A stretch of 64,000 nt of DNA from Halichoerus grypus (Eukaryota; Chordata; Mammalia; Carnivora; Phocidae). Under the pieces are notes generated by a model. The model saw only the letters and a list, made by a program, of their open reading frames with translations. It ran no database searches and had not been told where the DNA came from. Positions within the stretch are counted from its first letter, which is position 1; every line of letters starts with the position of its first letter. The stretch lies in assembly GCF_964656455.1 (NCBI RefSeq), contig NC_135715.1, positions 149,103,935 through 149,167,934 on the forward strand, written 5' to 3'. Of this stretch, positions 1 to 11,300 are shown one piece after another. A program made the position numbers and the translations under genes.

Positions 1-904
1 CTTGTACTTAATTCATAATGTGCTATGAACTCCGACCTTTAAAAATGTTTATTTTTCTACCTTTGCCCATATGTAACAGACTTTAATTTCTACTCAGTGC
101 AAGAGAATTTATGGTTAAAATTTATAATTTGGTTCATTGCATCATAAGAAAAATAGATTAAATTAATGAAAATGTGAGTTTAGATTAGGGGTAGATCTCA
201 AAATAGATTTTTCTTTTTCTCATGGGAATTTTTGTCAAGTGCTAAAGGTACATATTCACTGGGAAAAGAAATCAAATATGCTTATGCAATATTATCTTTG
301 TATGTATCTTCATAATGTTCTATGGTATATATAAGCCTTCTTAGGTGTTTTCTGTTATCTGCTAAGTTGTACCTTAATTAGAGGTTAGTATATGTTTCAT
401 AAAGAAGAATCTTTATAATTTTGTTTGTCATATAGTATTTTGGAATTTGTATAATGAGGATGTTTAGAAGCCATATGAATGGCTTTTTTTTAACAGATAG
501 AATTTGTATTTTTATTGTACTTTAAAAGCTTTATGTAATAGGTATATATTTAGTGGCCATTTATTACCAATGGTAACACAGTAGAGTACTAAGATGGTAT
601 TTGCACACTTAAGATATGTTACTTTACCAATTTTTAATGGTAATCAGTTCTGCTACTGGCATGACTAAATAGTACATAATTGGTCATTAATTATGAACAT
701 TTATTTCACCAGTGCATTTTTATGAAGATCCAGTTGAAAATGGTATTTCTATGTAAACTCAGTGATATGTTTGATTTTGCTGAGAATAAATGATTTTAAA
801 TAAATAATTGTATATTTACTCATTAAATAATCTCTGGTTAAGTTAGAAACATTCTGAAGCTATTTACATGACAAGGTTTCCAGGTCAAAAAATGAGGCCT
901 AAGA
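1..904. other. AT-rich DNA, nothing recognised
   Basis: AT-rich sequence with stop codons in all frames. I see no repeat family, RNA gene or coding signal. Confidence 0.5.
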
Positions 905-1008
905 GTGGAAGGAAGGAAGGAAGGAAGGAAGGAAAAAAGGAAGAAAGGAAGGAAAGAAGGAAAGGAGGGAGGAAAGGAGAGAGGAGGGGAGAAAGGGAGG
1001 GGGAAAGA
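905..1008 (+). repeat. (GGAA)n purine-rich simple repeat
   Basis: GGAA units give way to interrupted GAAA/GGAG units, all purine on the + strand. The serine/proline/phenylalanine-rich open frame on the minus strand here is only the translation of this repeat. Confidence 0.95.
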
Positions 1009-2029
1009 ATTAATGAACTTTACCTTTAACTTCATTTCTTATAGCCCACACACATTTTAGCTTTATAAGCAAATATCATTCAGTTGTGAAAACAGTGGAC
1101 TCGATCCTGCTGGTGAGAGAGGTCATAATTTCGTTCCTTTCAAGAAGCGCCTGGTGCAATAACTGTATTATACAAATAACTCTTTTCAAAATTGAGAGCC
1201 TTTTTAGTGTAGTAATAATATAAAGGATTTCTTGGTAGATAGTCTTTAAAAGGTAGACTTGATAGTAAGATTTGAGTTGTGGCTTATTGGAATATCATAA
1301 CATTTTGAACCTTTTGAAAACAAAATATTAAGTATTTTAAAGATTCACAGGACTCACATGTACGTTCTTTGCACACCAGTGAACAATTCATCAACCCATT
1401 CAATAAAGCTCATTTATTACTCACTTTACGTGATAACATATAGTATGTGGATAAGAGAACATCTAGTAAGTTTGCTTACTTAACATGTTAAAGTGAAGAT
1501 GACCAGTTTCCTGCCTTTGGTTAGTTTATTGTCATAAAGGAAAAGTAAGGCAATATATGAATTAATATGTGAAAACCAGTATGGTCTAAAGTACTGTGTG
1601 AACCAAAAACTTCCCAGAAGACGTTTATATTTAACTATGTTTAAATGTGGGCACCTAGCACTGGCTAGTGTCTACAGTGTTAGATATCCACTGTGAGACT
1701 ATCAAGACAGTCCAATGGCAATAATTTTCTCTTCTTATTTCTTTCATTTGGGATTTGGATTTTTTTTTCAAAAAATTTTGGTTACATTATGGGAATTTAT
1801 TTTTCAGATAGAATTTCTGATAGATTTTACATTGTTGCATTTCTGAATATTGTTTTTTACTCTTTTTGATATTACTTAACATAACCATGAAAAAAACTAG
1901 CTGCTAATATTTTTCTGTTCCAGTGTTTCCATATATAGTTCCAAATTCAATATTTATTCATGATTTTGGATTTCAACCTCTGTTAAATTAGTTGGAGAAT
2001 CTTGGACTCAATTTTGACAGCTAAATCTC
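1009..2029. other. AT-rich DNA, nothing recognised
   Basis: No repeat, RNA or coding signal recognised. Confidence 0.45.
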
Positions 2030-2390
2030 AGACTCCACCTAAACTACACCCTTTCTAGGTGGCTAGCCCACTGCTGAGATGGGCGTGGCTAGAATTGCCC
2101 TCAGATCCCCCTATCTCATGCAGGAAGGGCCTTACTTGTGTCCTCTTCTTCCTAGATAAGCTCAGATAAATTTCTCAAGAACTTCCTCCTTCAATGTCCA
2201 TCTCATAAATGGGACAAAACCTTAATTCTTATATACTTGCTCCATGTCTTGATCTTATGTTGTTAAGGACCAAATGTAACTCACTTCTAGAAATTCCTCA
2301 TATAAAACTTATTTTCTCTGGATTCATCCAAAATGGATTTCCTTACTCTAATAAAGAGACCACCTAAAATAATTTATGGTCTTCTATGTC
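2030..2390 (+). other. Unassigned GC-richer patch, possibly an old LTR
   Basis: This patch is less AT-rich than its surroundings. It contains a TATA-like run (atataaaac) followed about 75 bases later by an AATAAA signal, an order seen in retroviral LTRs. I found no clear TG...CA ends or flanking duplication, so the LTR reading is a guess. It could equally be unique sequence. Confidence 0.2.
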
Positions 2391-3095
2391 CTTGCTTTCA
2401 AGTAAATTTTTAATGAAATATGGATATTATTTAAATAGCAGAAGACATTACATTTCTTTGGATTCATTTCCTTCCACTTCGGTTCATGGATTCCAAGACA
2501 GAGTACTTCCTAAATCATACTTAAATAATATGCAAAATATGGCATACTTAAGGAATTGAGCTTAAAGTCTCATTTTAAATTTTTCTGACATTACATGATA
2601 AATTGAAATAGTGGAATTTCTATATCATTAACATTGAGGTTTGTGTCACTTAATAGTACCACCATAACTGTATAACTAAAAATTTGGAAAAATTTACTAT
2701 TTCTCTTTCCTGCATTTTTGGCATTCATTCAGATGCATACTCAAAATTCATCGGGTCAAACTTTTCCAGTTTACATACAAATCTATAGGCACTTTGGAAT
2801 ATGCATGAAGGCTTTTAAATATTGCTGTTCTCATTAAAGAAAACCTGGCTAGAAGCTGTAGGAGTTACCTTCTTACACAACGGACCTAATTAAATTCTTT
2901 ATTAGAGGACATTCTGATATCCTATAGCATTTTCTTGATAATTTGTACTTTCTTGAATTATCATTAATATATTTTGCAAAAATATATAAAATACTGTTTT
3001 GGAAAATCTTTTAAAAATATTTTAATAAAGTTTTTTTTAACTTTTCTATTTATTCTCCAAAAATCTTGAAGAAAAGTTTGCTTTGACATTTTTAT
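2391..3095. other. AT-rich DNA, nothing recognised
   Basis: No repeat, RNA or coding signal recognised. Confidence 0.4.
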
Positions 3096-3097
3096 AT

Positions 3098-3153
3098 CCT
3101 GTGGTGCCAAGCACAACATTTTGTCCATAAGCATTCAGTAAAGGTTGAATGCT
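3098..3153 (+). repeat. Possible L2 3' terminal fragment
   Basis: The string gccaagcacaacattttgtc, followed by a 'cattcagtaaaggttgaatg' ending, resembles the conserved L2 3' end (low-cost transcript end followed by the TGAATG repeat). Only about 55 bases are recognisable, so the call is tentative. Confidence 0.35.
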
Positions 3154-4545
3154 TCTTTAGCATGTTTCTTGCTAATGATGTGAGCTAAAACGTCTTATGC
3201 TCTCTGGGAGAGAAAAGAACAACATGCCTTCCAAGTGAATGTTAGAAGATAATCACTTTGTTCTCTCTGATGAAATCTTTTCCTATGATTTTAATTTTTA
3301 TCTCGCTGCAGCAATAATTTGCTAAATAAAGATCTTGACAATTCTCTAAGAGCATCTACAACCACTATAGAATCATAGACTAAGGAAATTTGGCCCAACT
3401 GAGGGAGGGAAAACAAATGATTACTAGTTTTCAAAGAGGCTGTGAAGATTTATAAAGATGAATATTCTATAATTAAGAGACATTCCTTGCACTGCAGGGA
3501 CTGGAGAACTGTATTTTTGGAGCATGTGTATTAACTCCTACTGTATCTTTCCTTGAATCCCATATTGTGGTCACACCGTTTTCATTGGTTTTAAATATTT
3601 TTAAGCTCACTTATTTGTCCTTAATTTTTATTGTCCTCTTACTTCAAATGACATTTCGCAAGAACATGTTGGGGCCCTTCCCAGTTGACTACTCCCTCCT
3701 CTCTGTCTGGCCAGGCTGCTATGTTCTAGTCTGTTCCAAAGGTCACTTGTTCCAGTTGAAATAGCTGTCTGGATGGCCTGGAAATAATCCAGAGACTGGT
3801 TCTTTCCTGCAAAGAAAGCAAAGAAAGATGTTTGTTTCTTGGCTACATTTTGAAAGGAAAAAAATAAAAGAATTTTATGACTAAGTCTACTAATAGCTGA
3901 AAAAAAATTAATATAACTCTGGGACAAATTTAAAATTATTATTTTTCAAAGCTTTGTGTCATTTTGCCTTTTTGTATAATTCTTAAAATCAGTTTACTAT
4001 CAAAATCATTAAATAATCAGTATTAGGTAGCTAAGTATATCTAAGAAGTGTGTGCTGAGAAATTTTGGCAAAGATTCAGCATATACTGATTTCTCTCACA
4101 GACAAATGCAAATACACACACTCATGCTTCATTTAGCAATTCAGTTCTTCATTTATTTTATTCTTGGTAACTGCTTTAATTGAAAAAAAAGGCAGCTTAG
4201 GTTATGCTAGACAGTACAGGGAGTGGAGAAGACAGGTAATGAAGGGACAGTCATAAATATTCAGAGATATCAGCTAACCCACACTTGGACAAGTGGCTGT
4301 GCACAGATATTTGACCTGTTCATTTCTCAGACAATTTGGACCATGTGTAGGCTAGAGAGTAATAAGTATGATGCAATTATGCAACAAGCTGTTTCTACAG
4401 TGATTCCTCTTTAATTTCCTTTAGTTCTTTGGTAATGCCTGCAGTTTTCATCTTTTCGACATAAAAGGAATTAAAGGAAAATACCTGAAAATAAGCTGGC
4501 CAATTGTTTCATTACTTCCTGCCATCTATGGCAATTAGAAAAACA
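3154..4545. other. AT-rich DNA, nothing recognised
   Basis: Contains two overlapping short open frames on opposite strands around 3567-3927. Neither shows a recognisable domain or splice context, and I treat both as chance. Confidence 0.4.
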
Positions 4546-4739
4546 TTTTTTTAAAGATTTTATTTATTTTTCAACAGAGAGAGAGACAGCGAGAGAGGGA
4601 ACACAAGCAGGGGGAGTGGGAGAGGGAGAAGCAGGCCTCCCGCTGAGCAGGGAGCCCGATGCGGGGCTCGATCCCAGGACCCTGGGACCATGACCTGAGC
4701 CAAAGGCAGATGCCTAACGACTGAGCCACCCAGGCGCCC
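4546..4739 (-). mobile_element. CAN SINE (tRNA-Lys-derived), full length
   Basis: Read on the minus strand it has a tRNA-like head with a box A (tggctcagt type) and box B-like region, a body with ctgcttctccctctcccac, a CT-rich segment, and a short A/T tail. This is the standard layout of a Pol III-transcribed carnivoran SINE mobilised by L1. The TSD tagaaaaaca is at 4536-4545 and again at 4740-4749. It is close to the arctoid consensus, so it is relatively young. Confidence 0.95.
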
Positions 4740-4749
4740 TAGAAAAACA

Positions 4750-5071
4750 AATATTACTTAGAATCACTTGAGTTTGAAAATTTCTAAACCATAGCTTATT
4801 TGAATGATTACGTAGTTTTTAGTAAGATTACTTAAACTATTTGCCCTAGAACATCTCAGTTTTGATCTATAGAGAATCACTGAACGAGGGTTTTAAACTT
4901 CATCCTTTGATGTTACAGTTACAGTTATAGCTCTGATCTGAGCTTTGACTTTGGGAGAGTCCCATAACGGGGTTCATGAAGTTCATGAACATGAGCTATT
5001 CTTGGCATAAAAAAGAAACAAAGTCCTCCAAACTAACCAAAAAATGTCACAGAAACCACGTATTTCATCTT
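4750..5071. other. No recognised feature
   Basis: Ordinary AT-rich sequence. It includes a small direct and inverted gttcatgaa motif near 4972-4990. Confidence 0.4.
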
Positions 5072-5090
5072 TTATTTACATACTAGTTTA
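5072..5090. repeat. Target-site duplication, left copy (tRNA-half insert)
   Basis: The 19-base string ttatttacatactagttta occurs here and again, identically, at 5130-5148, immediately on both sides of the tRNA-derived insert. Confidence 0.95.
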
Positions 5091-5129
5091 CTAGCACCAC
5101 GCTCTAACCAACTGAGCTAACCGGCCCGC
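5091..5129 (-). pseudogene. Retroposed 5' half of tRNA-Ile, no A-tail
   Basis: On the minus strand this 39-base segment reads as three extra bases (gcg) and then the 5' portion of a cytosolic tRNA-Ile(AAU): acceptor strand GGCCGGT, D-arm with intact box A (TAGCTCAGTTGG), and the 5' strand of the anticodon stem GTGGTG, stopping inside the anticodon loop at CTA plus one mismatched base. The T-arm, box B, acceptor 3' strand and CCA are all missing, so it cannot be a working tRNA gene. No poly(A) follows. Perfect 19-bp direct repeats flank it, which is the signature of L1-mediated target-primed insertion. The break point matches where stress nucleases such as angiogenin cut tRNAs into halves. The tRNA-Ile assignment is from remembered mammalian tRNA sequence and should be checked by alignment. 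Confidence 0.88.
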
Positions 5130-5148
5130 TTATTTACATACTAGTTTA
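5130..5148. repeat. Target-site duplication, right copy (tRNA-half insert)
   Basis: Second identical copy of the 19-base direct repeat. The match ends exactly at both insert boundaries. Confidence 0.95.
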
Positions 5149-5581
5149 AATAAATATTGAATCAATGTCTCCTAGGTAAATAGTGCATCTGGCTGGCAAC
5201 AGTCTCATAAAAGGGGACAGCAAAGACCACAAAACTGTCCCGGCCTTTGTATCTGTTTATAATCTTAAAATTTGTATACAGAATTCTGTCCTTTTAATAA
5301 AGTTGGATGCAAGCATGATTCTAAGATTCCTTCTCAACCTTTCCTACTCCTCAGGACACATTGAAAGACAGATCTCAGCGCATAGTTACACTGGAGAAAT
5401 GGGGCCTATGGTTCTCTTCAAAAGCATCAATGGCTTGCCAAATTTTCAGGATAACTTCAAGATAAATGTTGCATGTCTCAAAGGAATTCAGGGACTCTCC
5501 TCTTTCCAAGTAAACATTAAACTTTGAAAACGCCAACAAAGAAATGTTGAAAAATATATGTTACTACTACATTGAAATACC
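5149..5581. other. No recognised feature
   Basis: It contains an open frame of 114 codons (5183-5527, +) with no recognisable domain. Nothing in its context (splice sites, CpG-rich promoter) supports a gene. Confidence 0.4.
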
Positions 5582-5591
5582 AAAACACAAG

Positions 5592-5629
5592 GTTTTTGTT
5601 TTGTTTTGTTTTGTTTTGTTTTGCTTTGT
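5592..5629 (-). repeat. (AAAAC)n tail of the L1 insertion
   Basis: On the + strand this is (TTTTG)n. It lies at the distal 3' end of the antisense L1 block, just inside the putative TSD, so it is best read as a variant poly(A) tail. Confidence 0.75.
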
Positions 5630-6024
5630 AGGGAAATACTTCTTTTTATTTTTTAGGATTACTTTTTTAAAAATTTTATTTTATTATGTTATGTTAATCA
5701 CCATACATTACATCATTAGTTTTTGATGTAGTGTTCCATGATTCATTGTTTGCGTATAACACCCAGTGCTCCATGTAGTACGTGCCCTCCTTAATACCCA
5801 TCACCAGGTTAACCCATCCCCCCCACCTCCTCCCCTCTAGAACCCTGTTTGTTTTTCAGAGTCCATCGTCTCTCATGGTTCGTCTCCCACTCCAATTTCA
5901 CCCCCTTCATTTTTCCCTTCCTACTATCTTATTTTTTTTTTTAACATATAATGTATTATTTGTTTCAGAGGTACAGATCTGTGATTCATCAGTCTTACAC
6001 AATTCACAGCACTCATCACAAAAA
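5592..6024 (-). mobile_element. 5'-truncated carnivoran L1, 3' end, with probable 3' transduction
   Basis: Read on the minus strand from about 6020, the sequence is a carnivoran L1 3'UTR. It has a first module ending in aataatacattatatgtta plus A-run (5930-6020), then a second related module (about 5665-5930) ending in ggtgattaacataac and an A/T-rich tail. The sequence continues through about 35 non-L1 bases (about 5630-5662) into a second tail of (AAAAC)n at 5592-5629. The direct repeat aaaacacaag at 5582-5591 and 6025-6034 brackets the whole block, so L1 and extra sequence probably moved as one unit. No ORF2 coding part remains. Confidence 0.8.
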
Positions 6025-6034
6025 AAAACACAAG

Positions 6035-8489
6035 TATTTTTAAATATGTTTACATGAAGAGAAACATTTAAATTCACAGAGAATTTGTTATCCTTCTGGA
6101 TTTTATAGGAACCTGCTTGTATGTGCTTAGGTTTTATAATGAAGCTTTATATGTGAGAATGTGAATGTAGAATACTTTCTTGAAATATATTCAAATAAAA
6201 CTTGCCTTTGACATATGAGCTATACTCTTTTATGTAGCTTTTTGGTGAAGTTGTTTGTGTATTTTTTTCTGTACCTATAAAGAAAAGAATATGCAGAAAA
6301 CGTAAAAATCCCCAGCATGCCTGTTAAATCTTCCAAAGGTAGCAATTGTATTTCTCATCACTCTGTATCCTTCCTTAAACCTTAATCATAGAGCTGAAAC
6401 TAGAGAAAACAGCTGTCGTTGAAAACCACAAGGGGCTTGAATATTTATTCCTGCTATGCAAATTGATGAAATCCATACAAACGTTTGGAAGATATTTTAC
6501 TGAAAACTCTAAAGCGGTATCTCTTCTTAGCAAACAATTTTTTTCAGAAAGAAGCAATCAAGAATGTCTATCTGATCAAATAAAATTAATTAGAAAGCTT
6601 GTAGACATAAAACAGTCAATGAGACCATGGAAAGCGCATGAGTCATATGACCTAGATGAGCTTATTTAGAACACACACACGCTTACAAAATTTTGGGATT
6701 CCATCAAAACCAGATTGTTTCCCTCACTGTTCCCCAACTAAAAATTAGAAGGTCAAAGCAAAATTAGACAAAAATGTCCCCAAAAGCAATGCATGAAAAT
6801 TGCCTAACAACTAACAAAACGAGATACATGGGAAAGTAAAAGGAAGACCATGTTTTAACATTGTGAGTTTTACATGTCCAAGTGTTTTTTACTCACAAAA
6901 TATTTAATATTAACTTGCCTGTAACATCACTTATCTTTTTCTTCAAGAACTATGAGGAAATTTGCTATAGCTAGTTCATTTTTCGGATGTAAAATGAGAC
7001 AATGTAACTAGGATTTAAAGGACACAGAGAACTATTTTGGAATGTGCTTGCTCTCGAGAAAGGCCAAGCAAGATTAAAATAAATGCATTAATTGATTATT
7101 GTTCTTCAGGAGAATGAGCAATTTCAAGCAGAGAGAAACTTCTGTTCCAAAAGGTCAGCTGTGATGGTATTTAAGAGGAAAACTAAAGTCACATTTTTAA
7201 TACTTAAGACGGATGCTTTATGTTAAAAGGCCTCTCTGATGAGGTCCTTTTGTGCCGACTCGAGTCTATTCTCCTGGGTGGATATAGATTGGAAGGAAAA
7301 AAAGTTACTGTCCTTCACTGATCTTTTCATGGCCTATAACTGCACATGTTCTGAAGGAACAATTGAAATTTCTGCACCCAGGTTTTATCTTCCCTCTCTG
7401 CTTCCTTTCCAGCAAGAGATATATATCCACATAGACAAACAGAACTGGTTTCTAGAAATGTGATCCTGAATTTGGTTTAAGGCAATTATTAAAGTAGTTT
7501 GGGGTATTCAATGAAAATTTTGGAGATGTTTTAGAGGCATATTTCTTTTTCTTTCATTTCCTAAAGGCTAAAACATCAAAAGAAAATGGTATAAATAATA
7601 AATATATATTGGCAAGAATCATGTATACTTATGACTGCCAAAATTTCAAGATTACTGATACAAATTGTGGTATGTCTATGTGGCCAGAAAGATTATTGTG
7701 AGATGCACAGTCTTTTCCATCCAGCGCTCATCATAGGATATTTTTTGGTATATGTGAAACCACAAGTACATCAGTGGGAACTTACTTGTATGGAAATACT
7801 GTAGTCAAACCACTAATCATGGCAGCCAGATTTCCCAGAATAAAGCAGTTGCTTTAGAAATTGTGCCAACTACTTGGGTTAAAATATGGTTTCAAAAATT
7901 GCAGATCAGCATAATATGGAGAAGTTATTAGCAAACTGCAGAAATGTGGTTCTAAAGCAAACAGTGTTGAACAGCAATTTCATAAAGACTTCTATTTTTC
8001 TTAGATATAGGGTCTTAAACAAAGAACAGTTGCAAACCCTGTCAGTTACACCTTCAGTCAAGCTGGGGTTTGCATCTAAATAGCTCTATTCTGCCTAAAT
8101 GAGTTCTATTCACAAGATACGTCTTTTTCCTATCGAATACAGGGCACCATGTTAACATTTTTTTCTCATTTAAAGTACATAATTATTCAGATGTTTTTAT
8201 AAGTTATTTTTTGGCTTTATAACCTGACACTTCATACTAGTTGTGAATTAATATGAATTAGAACCAGGGCAATTATAAATATAAAACAATGTGATTTCCA
8301 TTAATATTCCAATATTCCAGACAGACTCAGGATGAGGCAGATGGGCCCACTATGGTTAAGCTTTTGTAAGAGTTCAATTTCAAATTACAAAAAAAAAAAA
8401 ATACAGAAGAATACAATGAAGCTGTATACATTCATAAAACATGCTCGTTATGTCAAGATTTTATAAAATAAATTCACAAAATTAGTTTC
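6035..8489. other. No recognised feature
   Basis: AT-rich DNA. A pair of overlapping opposite-strand frames near 6375-6669 and a 74-codon frame at 7239-7463 show no known domain. Confidence 0.4.
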
Positions 8490-8690
8490 TATTTCTTAAT
8501 TTTATGTACATTTCTTAATGCTGCATAATGCCAATTTGTTCTACATAATATTTTTTAAATTAGCTTGCCCATATAAATGATGCTGTCTTTGTTCTTCTAT
8601 AATTTTGCTCTTTACATGATACTATTGAGAGAAAACTTTATCCAGTATCTTCCATTGAGTTAATCCTGTAGAGCAAAAATCATGTACCAG
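8490..8690 (-). mobile_element. Possible degenerate L1 3' fragment
   Basis: Phrases such as ctgcataatgccaatttgtt and the following sequence loosely resemble the antisense of the L1 ORF2/3'UTR junction in old mammalian L1s. The match is weak and partly from memory. Confidence 0.25.
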
Positions 8691-8699
8691 TTCTGTGAT

Positions 8700-9265
8700 A
8701 AAAGGATCAGTCACTATCAACTGTTTTTGCTTAGGGCTTTCACAGTGTACATGAAATGGTGTGGGTAATTTGATAGGAACTTGTGATTATTATTGGTCAT
8801 AACTCTGTTCCAATAGATGTGAAAGTGTCACAAAATAAGTGGGTTTCTATATGAACACTGTAAAAGCCACAAGTTGTAGATATTCTCCTATTGAAATAAA
8901 CAGTTCAAATATCAAATCATGTGATATACTTTTGGATTATGTAGTGTTGTATTTTTAATTTTTTTAACTTATTGATACTATGTCTTAAAGAATATTCCTC
9001 TAGTTGCTAGTTGCAACTTGGGTTCTAACTCTTTTTTATAGAAAAAATTACATTCAAGAATAAAGATAACATTAATGTTGTGTTGAGTTTCCCAAAATAA
9101 CAGATGTTAAAGTATTCTGAAGTGGACTTTGAAACATCTTACTTAGATTAATGATTCTCAGAAAAAAAATAGCATAAAAAGCTAGAGATTTGGCTATTCA
9201 TGATGATATCTGCCTCTTCCGAACTAGAATTTCCATATTAAATAATAACAGTTGGCTAAAATCCA
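8700..9265. other. No recognised feature
   Basis: AT-rich sequence without recognised elements. Confidence 0.4.
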
Positions 9266-9269
9266 AAAT

Positions 9270-9775
9270 ACTGAAAATACCAATTGCAGGCAAGGATGTA
9301 ACACAGCAGAAACTCTCATCCATTGCTGGTGAGAATATAAAATGGTGCAGCAACTTCGGAAGACATTTTCCAGTTTCTTGTAAAACTAAATATAGTCTTA
9401 CCATTGAATTCAGCAACTACTCTCATAGATGTTTATCCAACTGATTTGAAAACTTATGTCTACATAAAAACCTGCATGTGTATGTTTATTGCAACTTTAT
9501 TCACTGTTGCTAAAAACTAGAAGCAACCAAAATATCCTTCAATGGGATCCTGAAACAGAAAAAAAGGACACTAGGTAAAAACTAAAGAAATCTGAATAAT
9601 TTGTGGACTTCAGTTAATAATAATGCATCAGTATTAATTCCTTAATTGTAACAGATCCCAAACATGTTAATCATGGGGGACATTGGTGTGCAGTACATGG
9701 GAATTCCCTGTTCTTTCTTTGTGATTTTTCTGTAAAGCTAAACCTGTCCTGAATTTAAAAGTTTATTTAAAAAAA
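9270..9775 (+). mobile_element. Old L1, ORF2 3' end plus 3'UTR
   Basis: The order of phrases (subjects 'tccattgctggtgagaatat', 'aaaatggtgcagcaacttcg', then 'aaaacttatgtctacataaa', then 'ttcaatgggatcctgaa') follows the C-terminal part of L1 ORF2. The downstream 'aatttaaaagtttatttaaa' follows the 3' end of L1M-type elements. A segment around 9555 is missing, so the element is internally deleted and has no open frame of ORF2 length. Confidence 0.75.
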
Positions 9776-10237
9776 ATGTTAAGAGCTCCTTGAGATACGT
9801 GGTAACCTATACGTTTCCTGGCTAAGTATAACATTCAAAATGTTAATAAAGCAAAATATAGATATAAGAAGAAATTAACTGTAGAAGTGCCAGTTTTTTC
9901 TAGACCTAGCCACAAGAAGAAAGGCCTGTTAAGTCTAAAAAAGGCTAGCGTGCAACAGAAATATAGAAGTGATGATAGTCAAACCAGCATGAGTGGGCAT
10001 TAATTTAATAGGAACTCAATAGAAACACTAGATTTTTCTTAAGTTGTAGAAATGTCACAAATGACATTTTCCAATGCTATTTCAAAGACCCTGTTTATTT
10101 CATTTTAAGGGCTAGTGTCTGTCAAAGGTAAATAAAGACCCGTGAGCCCGTAAGGGGATGAAAAAATAGTAAGGTATTTAATATACTTACGTTCGTGCAG
10201 AAGGAAAGACCTATACACGGTTGTATGGTCTTGGATT
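9776..10237. other. No recognised feature
   Basis: No element or coding signal recognised. Confidence 0.4.
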
Positions 10238-10252
10238 AAAATGCAAAAAAAA

Positions 10253-10449
10253 GGGGCGCCTGGGTGGCTCAGTCGGTTAAGTGTCTGCCTTCGGCTCAGG
10301 TCATGATCCCAGGGTCCTGGGATCGAGCCCCGCATCGGACTCCCTGCTCAGCGGGAAGCCTGCTTCTCTCTCTCCCACTCCCCCTGCTTGTGTTCCCTCT
10401 CTCGCTGTGTCTCTCTCTGTCAAATAAATAAATAAAATCTTTAAAAAAA
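10253..10449 (+). mobile_element. CAN SINE, full length, arctoid type
   Basis: Starts ggggcgcctgggtggctcag and ends with an AATAAATAAATAAAATC tail and A-run. The TSD aaaatgcaaaaaaaa is at 10238-10252 and recurs from about 10450. It is close to consensus. A minus-strand open frame (10301-10483) is only the antisense reading of this SINE. Confidence 0.95.
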
Positions 10450-10739
10450 AAAATGCAAAAAAAAAAAAAGCCTCACAAAACAATGAAAATAAATGAACAT
10501 AATCTCATTCATTCACAGCAAATACCATGTAAATACCTTGAGTAGAACAATTTTTTTGGTGAAGAAAAATATGAGTGTAAACATAATGCATTATATTAGC
10601 CTTTAGAAAGATTTTAATCAAGTTGCCGATATGAGATGTTCATGCTTGAACAACTCAAAAGGAATTAACGTAATAGTCATAGAAAGGGTGTTGAGTCAGG
10701 TCACAGTGACTTTTATTTGTAGTTGGTATTGAGTAAAGC

Positions 10740-11085
10740 AATCCAGGCCAAGATCTGCTGTGTCAACAAGTGACCCCCACGTATCAGCAGTGAACACAGT
10801 TTATTTCTCACTCACACTACATGTCATTACAAAATGCGGCAGCTCTGTTCCAAGGCGGATCTCTTCCAGGCTAAAGAAGCTGTCCCTAACTGCAGCATTA
10901 CTGATCTTGCGGTAAAGAGAAAAGAGGCAGGACAAGTCATTTGCTGACTCAACATTTCTGCTGGGCAGGGCACACGTCACTTATGCTCAGAAGTGAATGC
11001 ACATTACTTCACTGGCCAAAGCAAGTACACGCCTCCTCCCAAGCTCCTCAGGAAAGGGGTAGAGCAAGGGAAATGACTAGGAGGG
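10740..11085 (+). repeat. Ancient interspersed repeat, family not named
   Basis: The order of phrases (agtttatttctcactcacac, then agctctgttcc, then ctgggcagggcacacgtcac, then ttcactggccaaagcaagt) matches my memory of a common old mammalian interspersed repeat, probably DNA-transposon derived. I cannot name the family with confidence. Confidence 0.5.
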
Positions 11086-11144
11086 AAACAAAAGTTGACA
11101 AGCATCAATATAATCCATGATACTTATTAAATGCCTCTAATGTT

Positions 11145-11300
11145 TATTAATTTTGTGACCACGGAAAACAAGTACTTAATATCTTTAAACCTCAGTCTGC
11201 TTACCTATAAAATATGAATTGTAGAGGTAAGAATAAAATGAAATGAATATGCGAAGCATCTATATTAAATAACTGAAATGGTAGCTGTTATTATAAATGC
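11145..11300 (+). repeat. MIR SINE fragment
   Basis: It contains the MIR core and 3' order: 'ttaatatctttaaacctcag', 'ctgcttacctataaaatatg', then 'gtagctgttattat'. It is strongly diverged, as expected for this old family. Confidence 0.6.

Noticed and set aside
905..1008. CRISPR-like array
   Set aside because: Units are 4 bases with no unique spacers; it is a microsatellite.
838..1035. Serine/proline/phenylalanine-rich frame
   Set aside because: Encoded by the antisense of the GGAA repeat.
2030..2390. Confident LTR call
   Set aside because: TATA-like and AATAAA signals are present, but terminal motifs and TSD are not, so it is listed only as unassigned.
5091..5129. Functional tRNA-Ile gene
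   Set aside because: Only the 5' half is present; the T-arm, acceptor 3' strand and box B are missing.
10301..10483. Open frame with LTERDTAREGTQAGG-like product
   Set aside because: This is the antisense reading of a CAN SINE. The same peptide pattern recurs at other SINEs (e.g. 34120-34359, 42039-42254).
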